A stretch of 9,883 nucleotides of DNA from Simkania sp. (GTDB lineage: Bacteria > Chlamydiota > Chlamydiia > Chlamydiales > Simkaniaceae): assembly GCA_028281425.1 (NCBI GenBank), contig JANQJX010000208.1, positions 1-9,883 of the forward strand. The letters are read 5' to 3'. Of the stretch, positions 1 to 6,224 are shown piece by piece (the stretch's first letter is position 1; every line of letters begins with the position of its first letter). The notes under the pieces are model-generated. The model saw only the letters and a program-made list of their open reading frames with translations. It did no database searches and was not told where the DNA came from. Both the position numbers and the translations under genes were made by a program.

Positions 1-240
1 GATCATTTCTCCTCGTTCATTGATCACTAAATGAAGCTTTAGCCCAAAAAACCCCCCCGTTGTTGTTCTCCCTGTAGACGCCTGTTTTTTAAAAACCTTA
101 TAGGACGAAGCACGTGCAATATGGCAGACGCTAAGAATCGTTGAGTCTATAAAAGAGATTCCTGAGACTTCTCCTTCAAAGCTCTTTTGCATAGCAAGCA
201 AAGGCACTCCCTGAATCTGCTTGGGAAAAATCTTTATTTG
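1..240 (-). pseudogene. IS982-family transposase fragment (N-terminus missing, C-terminus beyond window)
   Basis: Read on the minus strand, the frame is open from about base 288 down to base 1 and gives a recognisable IS982-type DDE transposase segment. It contains GISFIDST, whose Asp (codon 147-145) is the expected first catalytic acid. This is followed by VCH, YKVFKK, and the block GGFFGLKLHLVINERGEM, typical of this family (compare the usual GWFxGFKLHLVIN). There is no start codon and the N-terminal 100 or so residues are absent: the reading frame meets a stop at 289-291 and the rsbU-like gene starts at 270. The homologous part fades out around 220-240, so the exact right boundary is uncertain. 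The remaining catalytic residues would lie left of the window. I read it as a 5'-truncated, probably dead insertion sequence. The family call rests on motif memory, not a search. Confidence 0.75.
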
Positions 241-269
241 TAAGTGCTTCCCATGTAATAGAAATAGAC

Positions 270-2039
270 ATGGATCAAGAAAAAAAACCTAAGAAATTTT
301 TTCATTATATAAGTGGATCGCTTATTTTTCGTCTTTTACTGATCGAAATCTGTTTTTTATTTCTTCCACTTCTGATCTTTATCGGAATCATTCATTTTGA
401 AGAATCAAAGCTCAAGTTAGAAGATGATTCCTTTGCATTAAAAGTGATTTTATATGGAAAAAAAGAAGTTTTACAAGAGATGATAAAAAACAATGATCGA
501 TTATTAACATCTATCGATCAGCTTCAACTAGACACGCTTTCTCTAAAGCATATGACTTCTTTAGAAGAACCTATATTTCATCTCATTTGGCAAGAAGAGA
601 AATATCTATGTGATTTGAGTACGTCGAGTGAAATGATTGGAAAAGATTTTACAGATCTTGTTTCTTTGCTTTTAGGAGACACAAGTCATCTCCTTGCTTT
701 TCCAGATCAAAAAAAACTCTTCTTTCTAAAACCCTTTGCGAATGGAAAAGAGATTTGGGCAAAAGAAATTTCTAAGCAAAAACTTTTAAGTTGGATTGAT
801 TTAGATCAACATTTATTTTATCCATCAGTCATTTCTCTTGTTGTAAAAGGAGGACCAGTGTTTGTTTCGACCCACTCTCATTGGGAGGGGAAATCGTTTG
901 TAACTCCTTTAGCAAAGAAATCCTTTTTTTTTATTAAAAAGCAACGTTTTATTAAAGAAGCTAGACCCATTAAAAAAAGCAATTTGATTTTACTTGTTGC
1001 AGTTCCTAAGAAAGGAAATTTTATCGATATTTTTGCGATTTTTGCCAAAATGGGTCTTTTGATTCTCCTGATTGTTTTTATTGGTGGAGGCATCACTTTT
1101 TATCTCACTCTTCGGATGGGAAAACCTTTAAAACAGCTTTGCTGTCAAATGGAAAGGATTGGCAAAGGAGACTTTAAAGCAACGTATAAGAAGGATCAGA
1201 TGGGGTTTGAAATCAACCTCATTGGCAACATATTAAATGAAATGGTAAAATCCCTTGTAAATTTTGTGGATCGTATCAAAAAAGAAAGAGCAGCAAAAGA
1301 AGTTTATGCAAAAGAGCTTATGATTGGGCATCAAGTACAAACTTCTATCATTCCCAAAACCCTTCCCCCTTTTCCTGGCCTTGAGATTGGAATTCGCTTT
1401 GCCCCTGCAAAAGAGGTAAGTGGCGATTTTTATGACTTTATGGTTGATGAAAAACAAGGAGAAAAAAGACTCTTTTTTTCTATTGCTGATGCAGCTGACA
1501 AAGGGATTTATGCTTGCTTGTACTCATTGACAATACGAAGTATCCTAAGAAGTTTTGGAAGAGTCTACCCCAACTTGAATCATGTGATTGAAGAGACAAA
1601 CCGTCTTTTTTGTCTTGATACAGGAGATAGAGGTGTTTTTGTCACTGCATGGCTTGCTTATTTTCATGAAAAAACCAAACAGCTTCTTTTTTCCAATTGT
1701 GGCCATTTTCCTGCCTATTTGCTTCACTCAAATGGAAATATAGAAAAACTTACAACAAAAGGAAGGGCTTTTGGAATTGAACCTTTCAATGATGTGATCA
1801 CTCGCTCTATCTGTTTGGAAACAGGAGATATTCTTCTTCTTTTTACCGATGGGGTTGTCGAAGCCTATAATCAAAAAATGGAGATGTTTGGAGAAGAACG
1901 TCTCATGGATGTTTTTAAACAAAAAAAAGATAAGCCGGTCCAAACAATTGTTGAGGAACTCTTTGAAGAAGTAAAACAATTTTCCCAAGATCAAAAGCAG
2001 CATGATGATTTGACTCTCTTTGCTTTAAAAATCTATTAG
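270..2039 (+). CDS. rsbU: RsbU-like membrane sensor PP2C phosphatase (SpoIIE domain)
   Basis: A 589-residue membrane-anchored serine phosphatase. Order of parts: a short basic cytoplasmic tail, transmembrane segment 1 (about residues 18-41), a periplasmic sensor region of about 210 residues with no recognised motif, transmembrane segment 2 (about 260-280), a HAMP linker (about 281-335, conserved Pro286), a short helical linker, then a PP2C/SpoIIE phosphatase domain (about 350-588). Metal-binding acids are visible in SGDFYDF (Asp386), ADAADKG (Asp407), FTDGVVEAY (Asp527) and HDDLT (Asp579/580), so the enzyme looks intact. RsbU-type enzymes dephosphorylate an anti-anti-sigma factor (RsbV) in a partner-switching circuit; RsbV and RsbW are not in this window. 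Chlamydiaceae encode an RsbU next to enolase, which supports the name. I recall the Chlamydia trachomatis protein as somewhat longer, so the sensor part may be shorter here. No clear Shine-Dalgarno precedes ATG 270, and IS debris lies immediately upstream, so its promoter may be displaced. Confidence 0.88.
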   Translation: MDQEKKPKKFFHYISGSLIFRLLLIEICFLFLPLLIFIGIIHFEESKLKLEDDSFALKVILYGKKEVLQEMIKNNDRLLTSIDQLQLDTLSLKHMTSLEEPIFHLIWQEEKYLCDLSTSSEMIGKDFTDLVSLLLGDTSHLLAFPDQKKLFFLKPFANGKEIWAKEISKQKLLSWIDLDQHLFYPSVISLVVKGGPVFVSTHSHWEGKSFVTPLAKKSFFFIKKQRFIKEARPIKKSNLILLVAVPKKGNFIDIFAIFAKMGLLILLIVFIGGGITFYLTLRMGKPLKQLCCQMERIGKGDFKATYKKDQMGFEINLIGNILNEMVKSLVNFVDRIKKERAAKEVYAKELMIGHQVQTSIIPKTLPPFPGLEIGIRFAPAKEVSGDFYDFMVDEKQGEKRLFFSIADAADKGIYACLYSLTIRSILRSFGRVYPNLNHVIEETNRLFCLDTGDRGVFVTAWLAYFHEKTKQLLFSNCGHFPAYLLHSNGNIEKLTTKGRAFGIEPFNDVITRSICLETGDILLLFTDGVVEAYNQKMEMFGEERLMDVFKQKKDKPVQTIVEELFEEVKQFSQDQKQHDDLTLFALKIY

Positions 2040-3011
2040 GAAAGCACTTTTATGCATTAAAACCCAATCAGTGAAATGTTTAAGTCCTTTTTCAAGAGAA
2101 GTTTTGGGTTTAAAAGAAAGAAATTTTGCAGCTTTTGAGATGTCTGCATATGTTTTTATCACATCCCCTTTTTGCATGGGCTTAAAATTGATCTTTGCTT
2201 TGTTACCTAAATATTTTTCCAAAAGGGTGATCAATGTTTTTAAATTTTCACTTTTATGATTTCCTAAATTAAAAATTTCAAAAGAACCTTCGAAGTCTAA
2301 AGCAGCAGCTGTTCCCTCAACAATGTCGTCAATATAGGTAAAATCTCTTTCCATTTCTCCCCAATTAAAGAAGGTAATGGGTTTTTTTTTCAAAAGCATC
2401 TTAGAAAAATGAAAATAAGCCATATCGGGACGTCCCCAAGGGCCGTAAACGGTAAAATAGCGAAGTCCAACGATTGGAATATGGTAGAGATGGTGATACG
2501 ATTTCGCCATGAGTTCTCCTGCTTTTTTTGTAGCTGCATACAAACTTATAGGCTGATCTGTAGAATCTGATTCCTGAAATGGAATTTTTTTGTTGCTGCC
2601 ATAAACAGAAGAAGAAGAAGCAAAGATCAGTTTCATGGGTTGATGGTGACGACATTCTTCTAAAACGTGGAGAAAACCCACTAAATTGGAATCGCTATAT
2701 GCCATGGGATGCTCAATAGAGTAGCGCACTCCTGCTTGCGCTGCCAAGTGTACAAAATGAGTAAAAGGGTGCTTATTTAATAAGGTGTTAAGAAATTGAG
2801 GGGTTTCTATCGAACAAGAGATCACTTCAATTCCCTCTTGTTTGAGTTGACTTGCCCGCTCTTTTTTTAAAATCACTGAATAATAAGGATTAAAATTGTC
2901 ACATCCCATCACATAATCTCCCCTTTTTTTAAGAAACATGGCAAGATGGAACCCAATAAATCCGGCAATTCCGGTTATAAAAATAGAGCGTTGTTTTAAT
3001 GGCATGTCCAT
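2025..3011 (-). CDS. NAD-dependent sugar epimerase, UDP-glucuronate 4-epimerase-like
   Basis: A 328-residue extended short-chain dehydrogenase/reductase. The Rossmann NAD motif GIAGFIG (residues 14-20) and acidic Asp38 in CDNFNPYYS are present, as is HLAAQAGVRYS (88-98). The catalytic set is SSSSVYG (132-138) with Tyr158 and Lys162 (YxxxK), followed by RYFTVYGPWGRPDMA (184-198). The NPYY loop, AQAGVRYS and YGPWGRPDMA blocks are typical of UDP-glucuronate 4-epimerases (LspL/CapI/GAE type), which make UDP-galacturonate for surface polysaccharide or LPS. A 4,6-dehydratase or another UDP-hexose epimerase cannot be excluded. The start may be ATG 3011 or ATG 3005 (Met3); neither has a good ribosome-binding site. 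The gene is divergent from the polysaccharide-export lipoprotein, which supports a role in envelope glycan supply. Its 3' end overlaps the convergent phosphatase gene by 15 bp. Confidence 0.88.
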   Translation of the reverse strand: MDMPLKQRSIFITGIAGFIGFHLAMFLKKRGDYVMGCDNFNPYYSVILKKERASQLKQEGIEVISCSIETPQFLNTLLNKHPFTHFVHLAAQAGVRYSIEHPMAYSDSNLVGFLHVLEECRHHQPMKLIFASSSSVYGSNKKIPFQESDSTDQPISLYAATKKAGELMAKSYHHLYHIPIVGLRYFTVYGPWGRPDMAYFHFSKMLLKKKPITFFNWGEMERDFTYIDDIVEGTAAALDFEGSFEIFNLGNHKSENLKTLITLLEKYLGNKAKINFKPMQKGDVIKTYADISKAAKFLSFKPKTSLEKGLKHFTDWVLMHKSAFLIDF

Positions 3012-3014
3012 GGG

Positions 3015-3039
3015 ATTTTAAAAGGTTCTTTTTTAAAAT
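3015..3039. promoter_or_regulatory. Perfect 9-bp inverted repeat between divergent starts
   Basis: ATTTTAAAA at 3015-3023 is followed by a 7-nt spacer and its exact reverse complement TTTTAAAAT at 3031-3039. The repeat fills the gap between the epimerase start (3011 or 3005) and the export lipoprotein start (3038), and its right arm includes the first two bases of that ATG. Possible roles are an operator shared by both genes or AT-rich promoter elements. Because the sequence is A/T only, a chance palindrome is quite possible. Confidence 0.35.
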
Positions 3040-4141
3040 GATGAGTATATCAAAGAAATTGGAAAGAAAAAAGCTAAGAAAAATTGTTTCAATCAGACAG
3101 GGATGGATCTATCTTTTCTTTTTTTTCTTTATGGGATGTTCTAATCTTCCTTATCGAGGCAACGATGTTCTAGGAGCCGATGCATTTGTCATCGACTCTT
3201 ATAAGATTAAAAAAGGGAAATTTTCTATTCTTGAGATGGAAGGGTGTCCTCTTATGGAACTGAATCCAATTTTATTAAAGGAGTATAAAGATACTATTGA
3301 AAATGGAGATATTTTAGAAATTGCTCTTTATCATCCTTCGCGCAAAGATCTTATGTTGGCTGTCCGAGAAATTGGAGAGACAGTTGGTTTTATTGTTCGG
3401 GATAAAAAAATTTACTTGCCTGACTTAACTCCTATTGAAGTCGCTGGACTCACTTTAAGTGAGGGAAGAGAAAAAATTCAAAAGAGGTATGATCTTGAAA
3501 TCACAGATGTTCAAGTCTTTCTTTCTTATAAAAGGCGAAAAGAACAAAAAATTTCTCTAACAGGTCTTACAGCAATCTCATCAGTTCCTATTGATGGAAA
3601 AAAAAGACTTTTTGACGTCCTCAGTGAAGCTAAAGTCCCTCCTAATGCAAATTTTTTTAAGAGTTATCTCGTGAGAAAAAATGCTCTTCTTCCAGTTGAT
3701 ATGTATAAACTTGTCGTCCAAGGAGATATGTCACAAAATATCGTGATGAGAGGAGAAGATAAAATCTATATTGCTCCTTCTAATGCTTCATCACTCATGG
3801 TCATGGGAGAGGTTAGGGAGGAAAAAGTCATCGATCTTCCAAATGGTTTTATGCCTCTTCGACAAGCCTTAGCGTTATCTGGGGGAATCCCTTATACGGG
3901 AAATAAAAGGTGTATTCAAGTGATAAGAGGCAATATCCTCCACCCTAAAATCTATACTTTAAGTTGGCAGCATGTGATGAAGCTTCCCAATACAAGTCTC
4001 CTTTTAATGCCAGGAGATATTGTTTATGTTGCTGCAACACCTATTACCGAATGGAATCGGTTTATTAAGCAGATTTTTCCAACCCTTACCGGGATTGAAC
4101 TCTTCCGAAAAGGAGTTTCAGGCGTTGTGGCAATCGAATAG
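3038..4141 (+). CDS. Wza/KpsD-like polysaccharide export lipoprotein
   Basis: 367 residues from ATG 3038. The N-terminus is basic and followed by a run of hydrophobic residues ending LFFFFFMGC, with Cys34 as the likely lipidated residue. This suggests a type II signal peptide with an unusually long n-region. The mature part begins a polysaccharide biosynthesis/export domain (about 80-170; ENGDILEIALYHP at 88-100), followed by two SLBB-like beta-grasp segments (about 173-250 and 253-345; the second starts VMGEVREEKVIDLPNG). The C-terminus LMPGDIVYVAATPITEWNRFIKQIFP resembles the amphipathic end of Wza-type outer-membrane export channels. Such proteins form oligomeric pores that pass capsule or exopolysaccharide across the outer membrane. 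The frame is open back to an ATG at 2999, inside the divergent epimerase gene; I prefer 3038 (or 3041) because it leaves a sensible signal peptide. Only a weak AAAAGG lies upstream. No partner export genes are present. Confidence 0.85.
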   Translation: MMSISKKLERKKLRKIVSIRQGWIYLFFFFFMGCSNLPYRGNDVLGADAFVIDSYKIKKGKFSILEMEGCPLMELNPILLKEYKDTIENGDILEIALYHPSRKDLMLAVREIGETVGFIVRDKKIYLPDLTPIEVAGLTLSEGREKIQKRYDLEITDVQVFLSYKRRKEQKISLTGLTAISSVPIDGKKRLFDVLSEAKVPPNANFFKSYLVRKNALLPVDMYKLVVQGDMSQNIVMRGEDKIYIAPSNASSLMVMGEVREEKVIDLPNGFMPLRQALALSGGIPYTGNKRCIQVIRGNILHPKIYTLSWQHVMKLPNTSLLLMPGDIVYVAATPITEWNRFIKQIFPTLTGIELFRKGVSGVVAIE

Positions 4142-4220
4142 AAGATCCTACTCAAAATCATCCATTTTCTAATCTCAATTCTTCCTAACCCGCATTTTAC
4201 GCCACCCCTGAAAAAATCCG

Positions 4221-4272
4221 CATGCTCTGTTTTGCTCTCAAGAGTCTAGTAAACGCGAGTTGCGGATGAACC
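4221..4272 (+). repeat. Left arm of the inverted repeat
   Basis: Begins CATGCTCTGTTTTGCTCTC and ends GTTGCGGATGAACC. It pairs with 4429-4478 in inverted orientation. Agreement is weak in the first 10 bases, near perfect over the next 38, and loose over the last few, so the true end probably lies near 4221-4231. Confidence 0.8.
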
Positions 4273-4356
4273 AAGGGAATTTTTAAAGACAAGCAATTGA
4301 AAATGCACCTCCTTGGGAGTAGGCTTTTAGCCTTAAAAAAACAAAGAGGTTCAAAA

Positions 4357-4479
4357 ATGGACGAGTTGTATTGGATCAAACCATTTTGCCACATTGATGA
4401 TTTTTGGTCTGATTTAAAAAATAAGTTGGTGAATCCGCAACTCGCGTTCACTAGACTCTTGAAAGCAAAAGATGTATGA
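4357..4479 (+). pseudogene. Truncated transposase start, IS982-like
   Basis: ATG 4357 has a good ribosome-binding site (AGAGGT, 6 nt upstream) and encodes 40 residues. The first 24 (MDELYWIKPFCHIDDFW and on) look like the N-terminus of an IS982-type transposase, where a cysteine and a DDF motif are usual. From about residue 25 the frame reads through the right inverted-repeat arm (NPQLAFTRLLKAKDV) and stops. The same tail peptide is encoded on the opposite strand by the left arm, confirming that it is terminal-repeat sequence and not protein. The family assignment from such a short stretch is tentative. Confidence 0.45.
4429..4478 (-). repeat. Right arm of the inverted repeat
   Basis: Reverse complement of 4221-4272 with few differences. 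On the plus strand it starts GGTGAATCCGCAACTCGCG and ends GCAAAAGATGTATG. Confidence 0.8.
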
Positions 4480-4484
4480 CTTAT

Positions 4485-4496
4485 CTTAAGCTTAAG
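4485..4496. repeat. 12-bp perfect palindrome CTTAAGCTTAAG
   Basis: A perfect self-complementary 12-mer lying 57 bp upstream of the enolase ATG and just outside the right arm of the MITE-like element. It could be a dimeric regulator site for eno or part of the element's insertion scar; nothing in the sequence decides. Confidence 0.3.
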
Positions 4497-4553
4497 GAAA
4501 AAAGATCCTTTAGACGATGATTTTCCATTTCAAGGCAGTTTTGAAATAGCAAA

Positions 4554-5846
4554 ATGTTGCAAGCCATGTCTCATATTAAAAAAATCCATGCAAGAGAAAT
4601 TTTAGATTCACGAGGAAACCCAACGCTTCAAGTGGAAGTTCATACAGAAGATAATATCATTGGCCTCTCTTCCGTGCCTTCCGGAGCTTCAACTGGAAAA
4701 AATGAAGCTTTAGAGCTACGTGATCAAGATCCTCACCGTTATGATGGAAAGGGGGTCAAAAAAGCGGTTCAAAATGTCATAGGCCCTTTAAACCACCTTC
4801 TCAAAGGAAAGTCAATTTCTGACCAGGAAGCTCTCGATAAAGCCATGATTGAAGAAGATGGAACAGAAAATAAATCTTCTTTAGGCGCCAATGCTATTTT
4901 AGGTGTTTCTATGGCAGCAGCACGTGCTGGAGCTCTTACCCATAGAAAGCCTTTGTATCGCTATCTCGGGGGGACCCATCCTTACCTTCTTCCAACTCCC
5001 ATGATGAATATTTTAAATGGGGGAGAGCACGCCGATAATTCCCTCGATTTTCAAGAATTTATGATCCTCCCCATTGCCGCCCCTTCTTTTTCTGAAGCCC
5101 TCCGCTGGGGAGCTGAAATCTTTCATGCTCTTAAATCTCTTCTAAAGAAACAAGGACACATGACATCGGTTGGAGATGAAGGAGGATTTGCCCCTAATTT
5201 GCAATCTGATGAAGAAGCTTTTTCTTTGATCATGAAAGCCATTGAAAAAGCAGGATATACTCCTGGAAAAGATGTCACCATTGGAATCGACTGCGCTGCT
5301 TCTGAATTCTACGAAGAAGGCCATTATATCGAGAAGAAAAAAAAAATTTCTCAAAACCCTTATCAAAAACGTCATTCCCATGAACAAATTGCCTATCTCA
5401 AACAGCTTTCTTCAAATTATCCTATCGAATTGATTGAAGATGGTCTTGCAGAAACCGATTGGGAGGGATGGCAAGTACTCACCAAGCAACTCGGATCAAA
5501 CATAGAACTTGTTGGGGATGATCTTTTTGTTACAAATACCAAATTTCTTCAAAAAGGAATCGATCAACATGTTGCCAATGCCGTTTTAATCAAACTCAAT
5601 CAAATCGGAACTCTGACAGAGACTCTCCAAACAATTAAACTTGCTAAAAAAAATCACTATAAAACGGTGATCTCTCACAGATCAGGAGAAACTGAAGATG
5701 CTTTTATTGCTGATTTAAGTGTTGCTATAAATAGCCCCCAGATTAAAACAGGGTCTTTATCTAGATCTGAGAGAATTGCTAAATATAACCGCCTTCTTGT
5801 CATTGAAGAAGAACTTGGCTCAGCTGCCACCTATGGAACTTCTTAA
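4554..5846 (+). CDS. eno: Enolase (2-phosphoglycerate dehydratase)
   Basis: A 430-residue full-length enolase, converting 2-phosphoglycerate to phosphoenolpyruvate in glycolysis; cytoplasmic, normally a homodimer. The N-terminal AREILDSRGNPT and the flexible loop GASTG (44-48) are present. So are GGEHADNSLDFQEFM (His159, Glu168), GDEGGFAPN (Glu209), and the Mg2+ ligands Asp246, Glu295 (IEDGLAETDW) and Asp322 (GDDLFVTN). Catalytic Lys347 lies in KLNQIGTLTET, followed by SHRSGETED (His375-Arg376-Ser377) and Lys398 in KTGS. All active-site residues are therefore intact. Two starts are possible: ATG 4554 or ATG 4566 (Met5, MSHIKKIHAREI). The second gives the more usual N-terminal length; neither has a clear Shine-Dalgarno. 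The linkage to the RsbU-type gene echoes Chlamydiaceae, but here two polysaccharide genes and a mobile-element remnant lie between them. No U-tract terminator is visible downstream. Confidence 0.98.
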   Translation: MLQAMSHIKKIHAREILDSRGNPTLQVEVHTEDNIIGLSSVPSGASTGKNEALELRDQDPHRYDGKGVKKAVQNVIGPLNHLLKGKSISDQEALDKAMIEEDGTENKSSLGANAILGVSMAAARAGALTHRKPLYRYLGGTHPYLLPTPMMNILNGGEHADNSLDFQEFMILPIAAPSFSEALRWGAEIFHALKSLLKKQGHMTSVGDEGGFAPNLQSDEEAFSLIMKAIEKAGYTPGKDVTIGIDCAASEFYEEGHYIEKKKKISQNPYQKRHSHEQIAYLKQLSSNYPIELIEDGLAETDWEGWQVLTKQLGSNIELVGDDLFVTNTKFLQKGIDQHVANAVLIKLNQIGTLTETLQTIKLAKKNHYKTVISHRSGETEDAFIADLSVAINSPQIKTGSLSRSERIAKYNRLLVIEEELGSAATYGTS

Positions 5847-5952
5847 GCTCACTTAATTTCACCCGAGTTCATCATTTGTAGTGTAGGACGAACACGCACA
5901 CGAAATGCGGGTTAACCTTCTTTGAAAATTTGAAACATCTGTTGGAAATATT

Positions 5953-6106
5953 CCCTCGGATTGCTCCCTATTTTTTCCCTTTAACGCTGCATCAATATTT
6001 GAGTCGAATCGAAGAGCACCTCAATAGAGCTGCCTAAGTTTTGACTCAAAAAAGAGTGTTTATGGATGTAGATGATCAATGGAAAAAAAGGTGGCAATCT
6101 GGGGTT
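5953..6106 (+). repeat. Inverted-repeat element, copy A
   Basis: The left part, 5957-5983 (CGGATTGCTCCCTATTTTTT, then CCCTTTA), closely matches 8986-9011 in copy B: all but two substitutions and one T in the run. The right part, 6089-6105 (AGGTGGCAATCTGGGGT), matches 9081-9097 at 15 of 17 positions. The two parts are also imperfect inverted copies of each other (CGGATTGC against GCAATC), so the unit has terminal inverted repeats. The interiors of the two copies have diverged or been replaced. Confidence 0.6.
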
Positions 6107-6163
6107 ATAACCCTTTCCTACACAGGGCCGATTATAAAATCTCGAAAAAATGTAACCGCCCCA

Positions 6164-6213
6164 TTTTCCTTCCTGATCTTATGAAAAACAGGACGCACTC
6201 CAAGGAAGGAAAA
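6164..6213 (-). terminator. Perfect 11-bp hairpin just after the repeat-protein stop
   Basis: TTTTCCTTCCT (6164-6174) and AGGAAGGAAAA (6203-6213) form a perfect 11-bp stem with a 28-nt loop. It starts 11 nt beyond the stop codon (6225-6227) of the minus-strand gene. The position suits a 3'-end structure or RNA stabiliser, but the loop is large and no U-run follows on either strand. It is therefore not a standard intrinsic terminator. Confidence 0.35.
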
Positions 6214-6224
6214 AAGCAAGATAT

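Larger units (their letters stand above)
4221..4478 (+). mobile_element. MITE-like element, probably an internally deleted IS982
   Basis: Two long, nearly perfect inverted arms frame about 258 bp. The left arm is 4221-4272 and the right arm 4429-4478. A 38-bp core (4231-4268 against 4433-4470) matches at 36 of 38 positions by hand alignment, including AAGAGTCTAGT and AACGCGAGTTGCGGAT. Inside are a ribosome-binding site (AGAGGT at 4345-4350) and ATG 4357, which starts a short peptide ending abruptly in the right arm. This is the layout of a transposon that kept both ends and the start of its transposase but lost the middle. The IS982 link rests on the peptide MDELYWIKPFCHIDDFW, which resembles IS982 transposase N-termini. 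No target-site duplication was found, so the outer boundaries are approximate. Confidence 0.6.
4142..4553. other. Gene-free 412-bp stretch upstream of enolase, filled by a mobile-element remnant
   Basis: No intact gene is visible. The stretch contains TAACCCGCATTT at 4186-4197, an inverted-repeat element at 4221-4478, and the palindrome CTTAAGCTTAAG at 4485-4496. About 57 bp of AT-rich sequence then leads to the enolase start. I see no intrinsic terminator for the export lipoprotein and no convincing sigma-70-type promoter for enolase. Confidence 0.6.
5847..6224. other. Gene-free 378-bp stretch between enolase and the repeat-protein gene
   Basis: The stretch holds an inverted copy of the AACCCGCATTT motif (5903-5914), copy A of a short inverted-repeat family (about 5953-6106), and an 11-bp hairpin (6164-6213) near the stop of the repeat-protein gene. 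A 53-codon minus-strand frame (5862-6020) without a start codon shares residues with a frame in copy B. I see no intact gene or tRNA. Confidence 0.55.

Noticed and set aside
52..58. Run of seven C next to a run of A in the IS982 fragment as a frameshift site
   Set aside because: The transposase frame reads correctly through it (TGGFFGLK), so no frameshift is needed.
4197..4451. 84-codon minus-strand frame across the MITE-like element
   Set aside because: It ends in the same NPQLAFTRLL-like peptide as the plus-strand frame because both read inverted-repeat arms. It has no ribosome-binding site and opposes the better-supported transposase start at 4357.
5861..5915. Possible enolase terminator (ACCCG ... 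CGGGT pairing)
   Set aside because: Only five base pairs over a loop of about 40 nt, with no following T-run.
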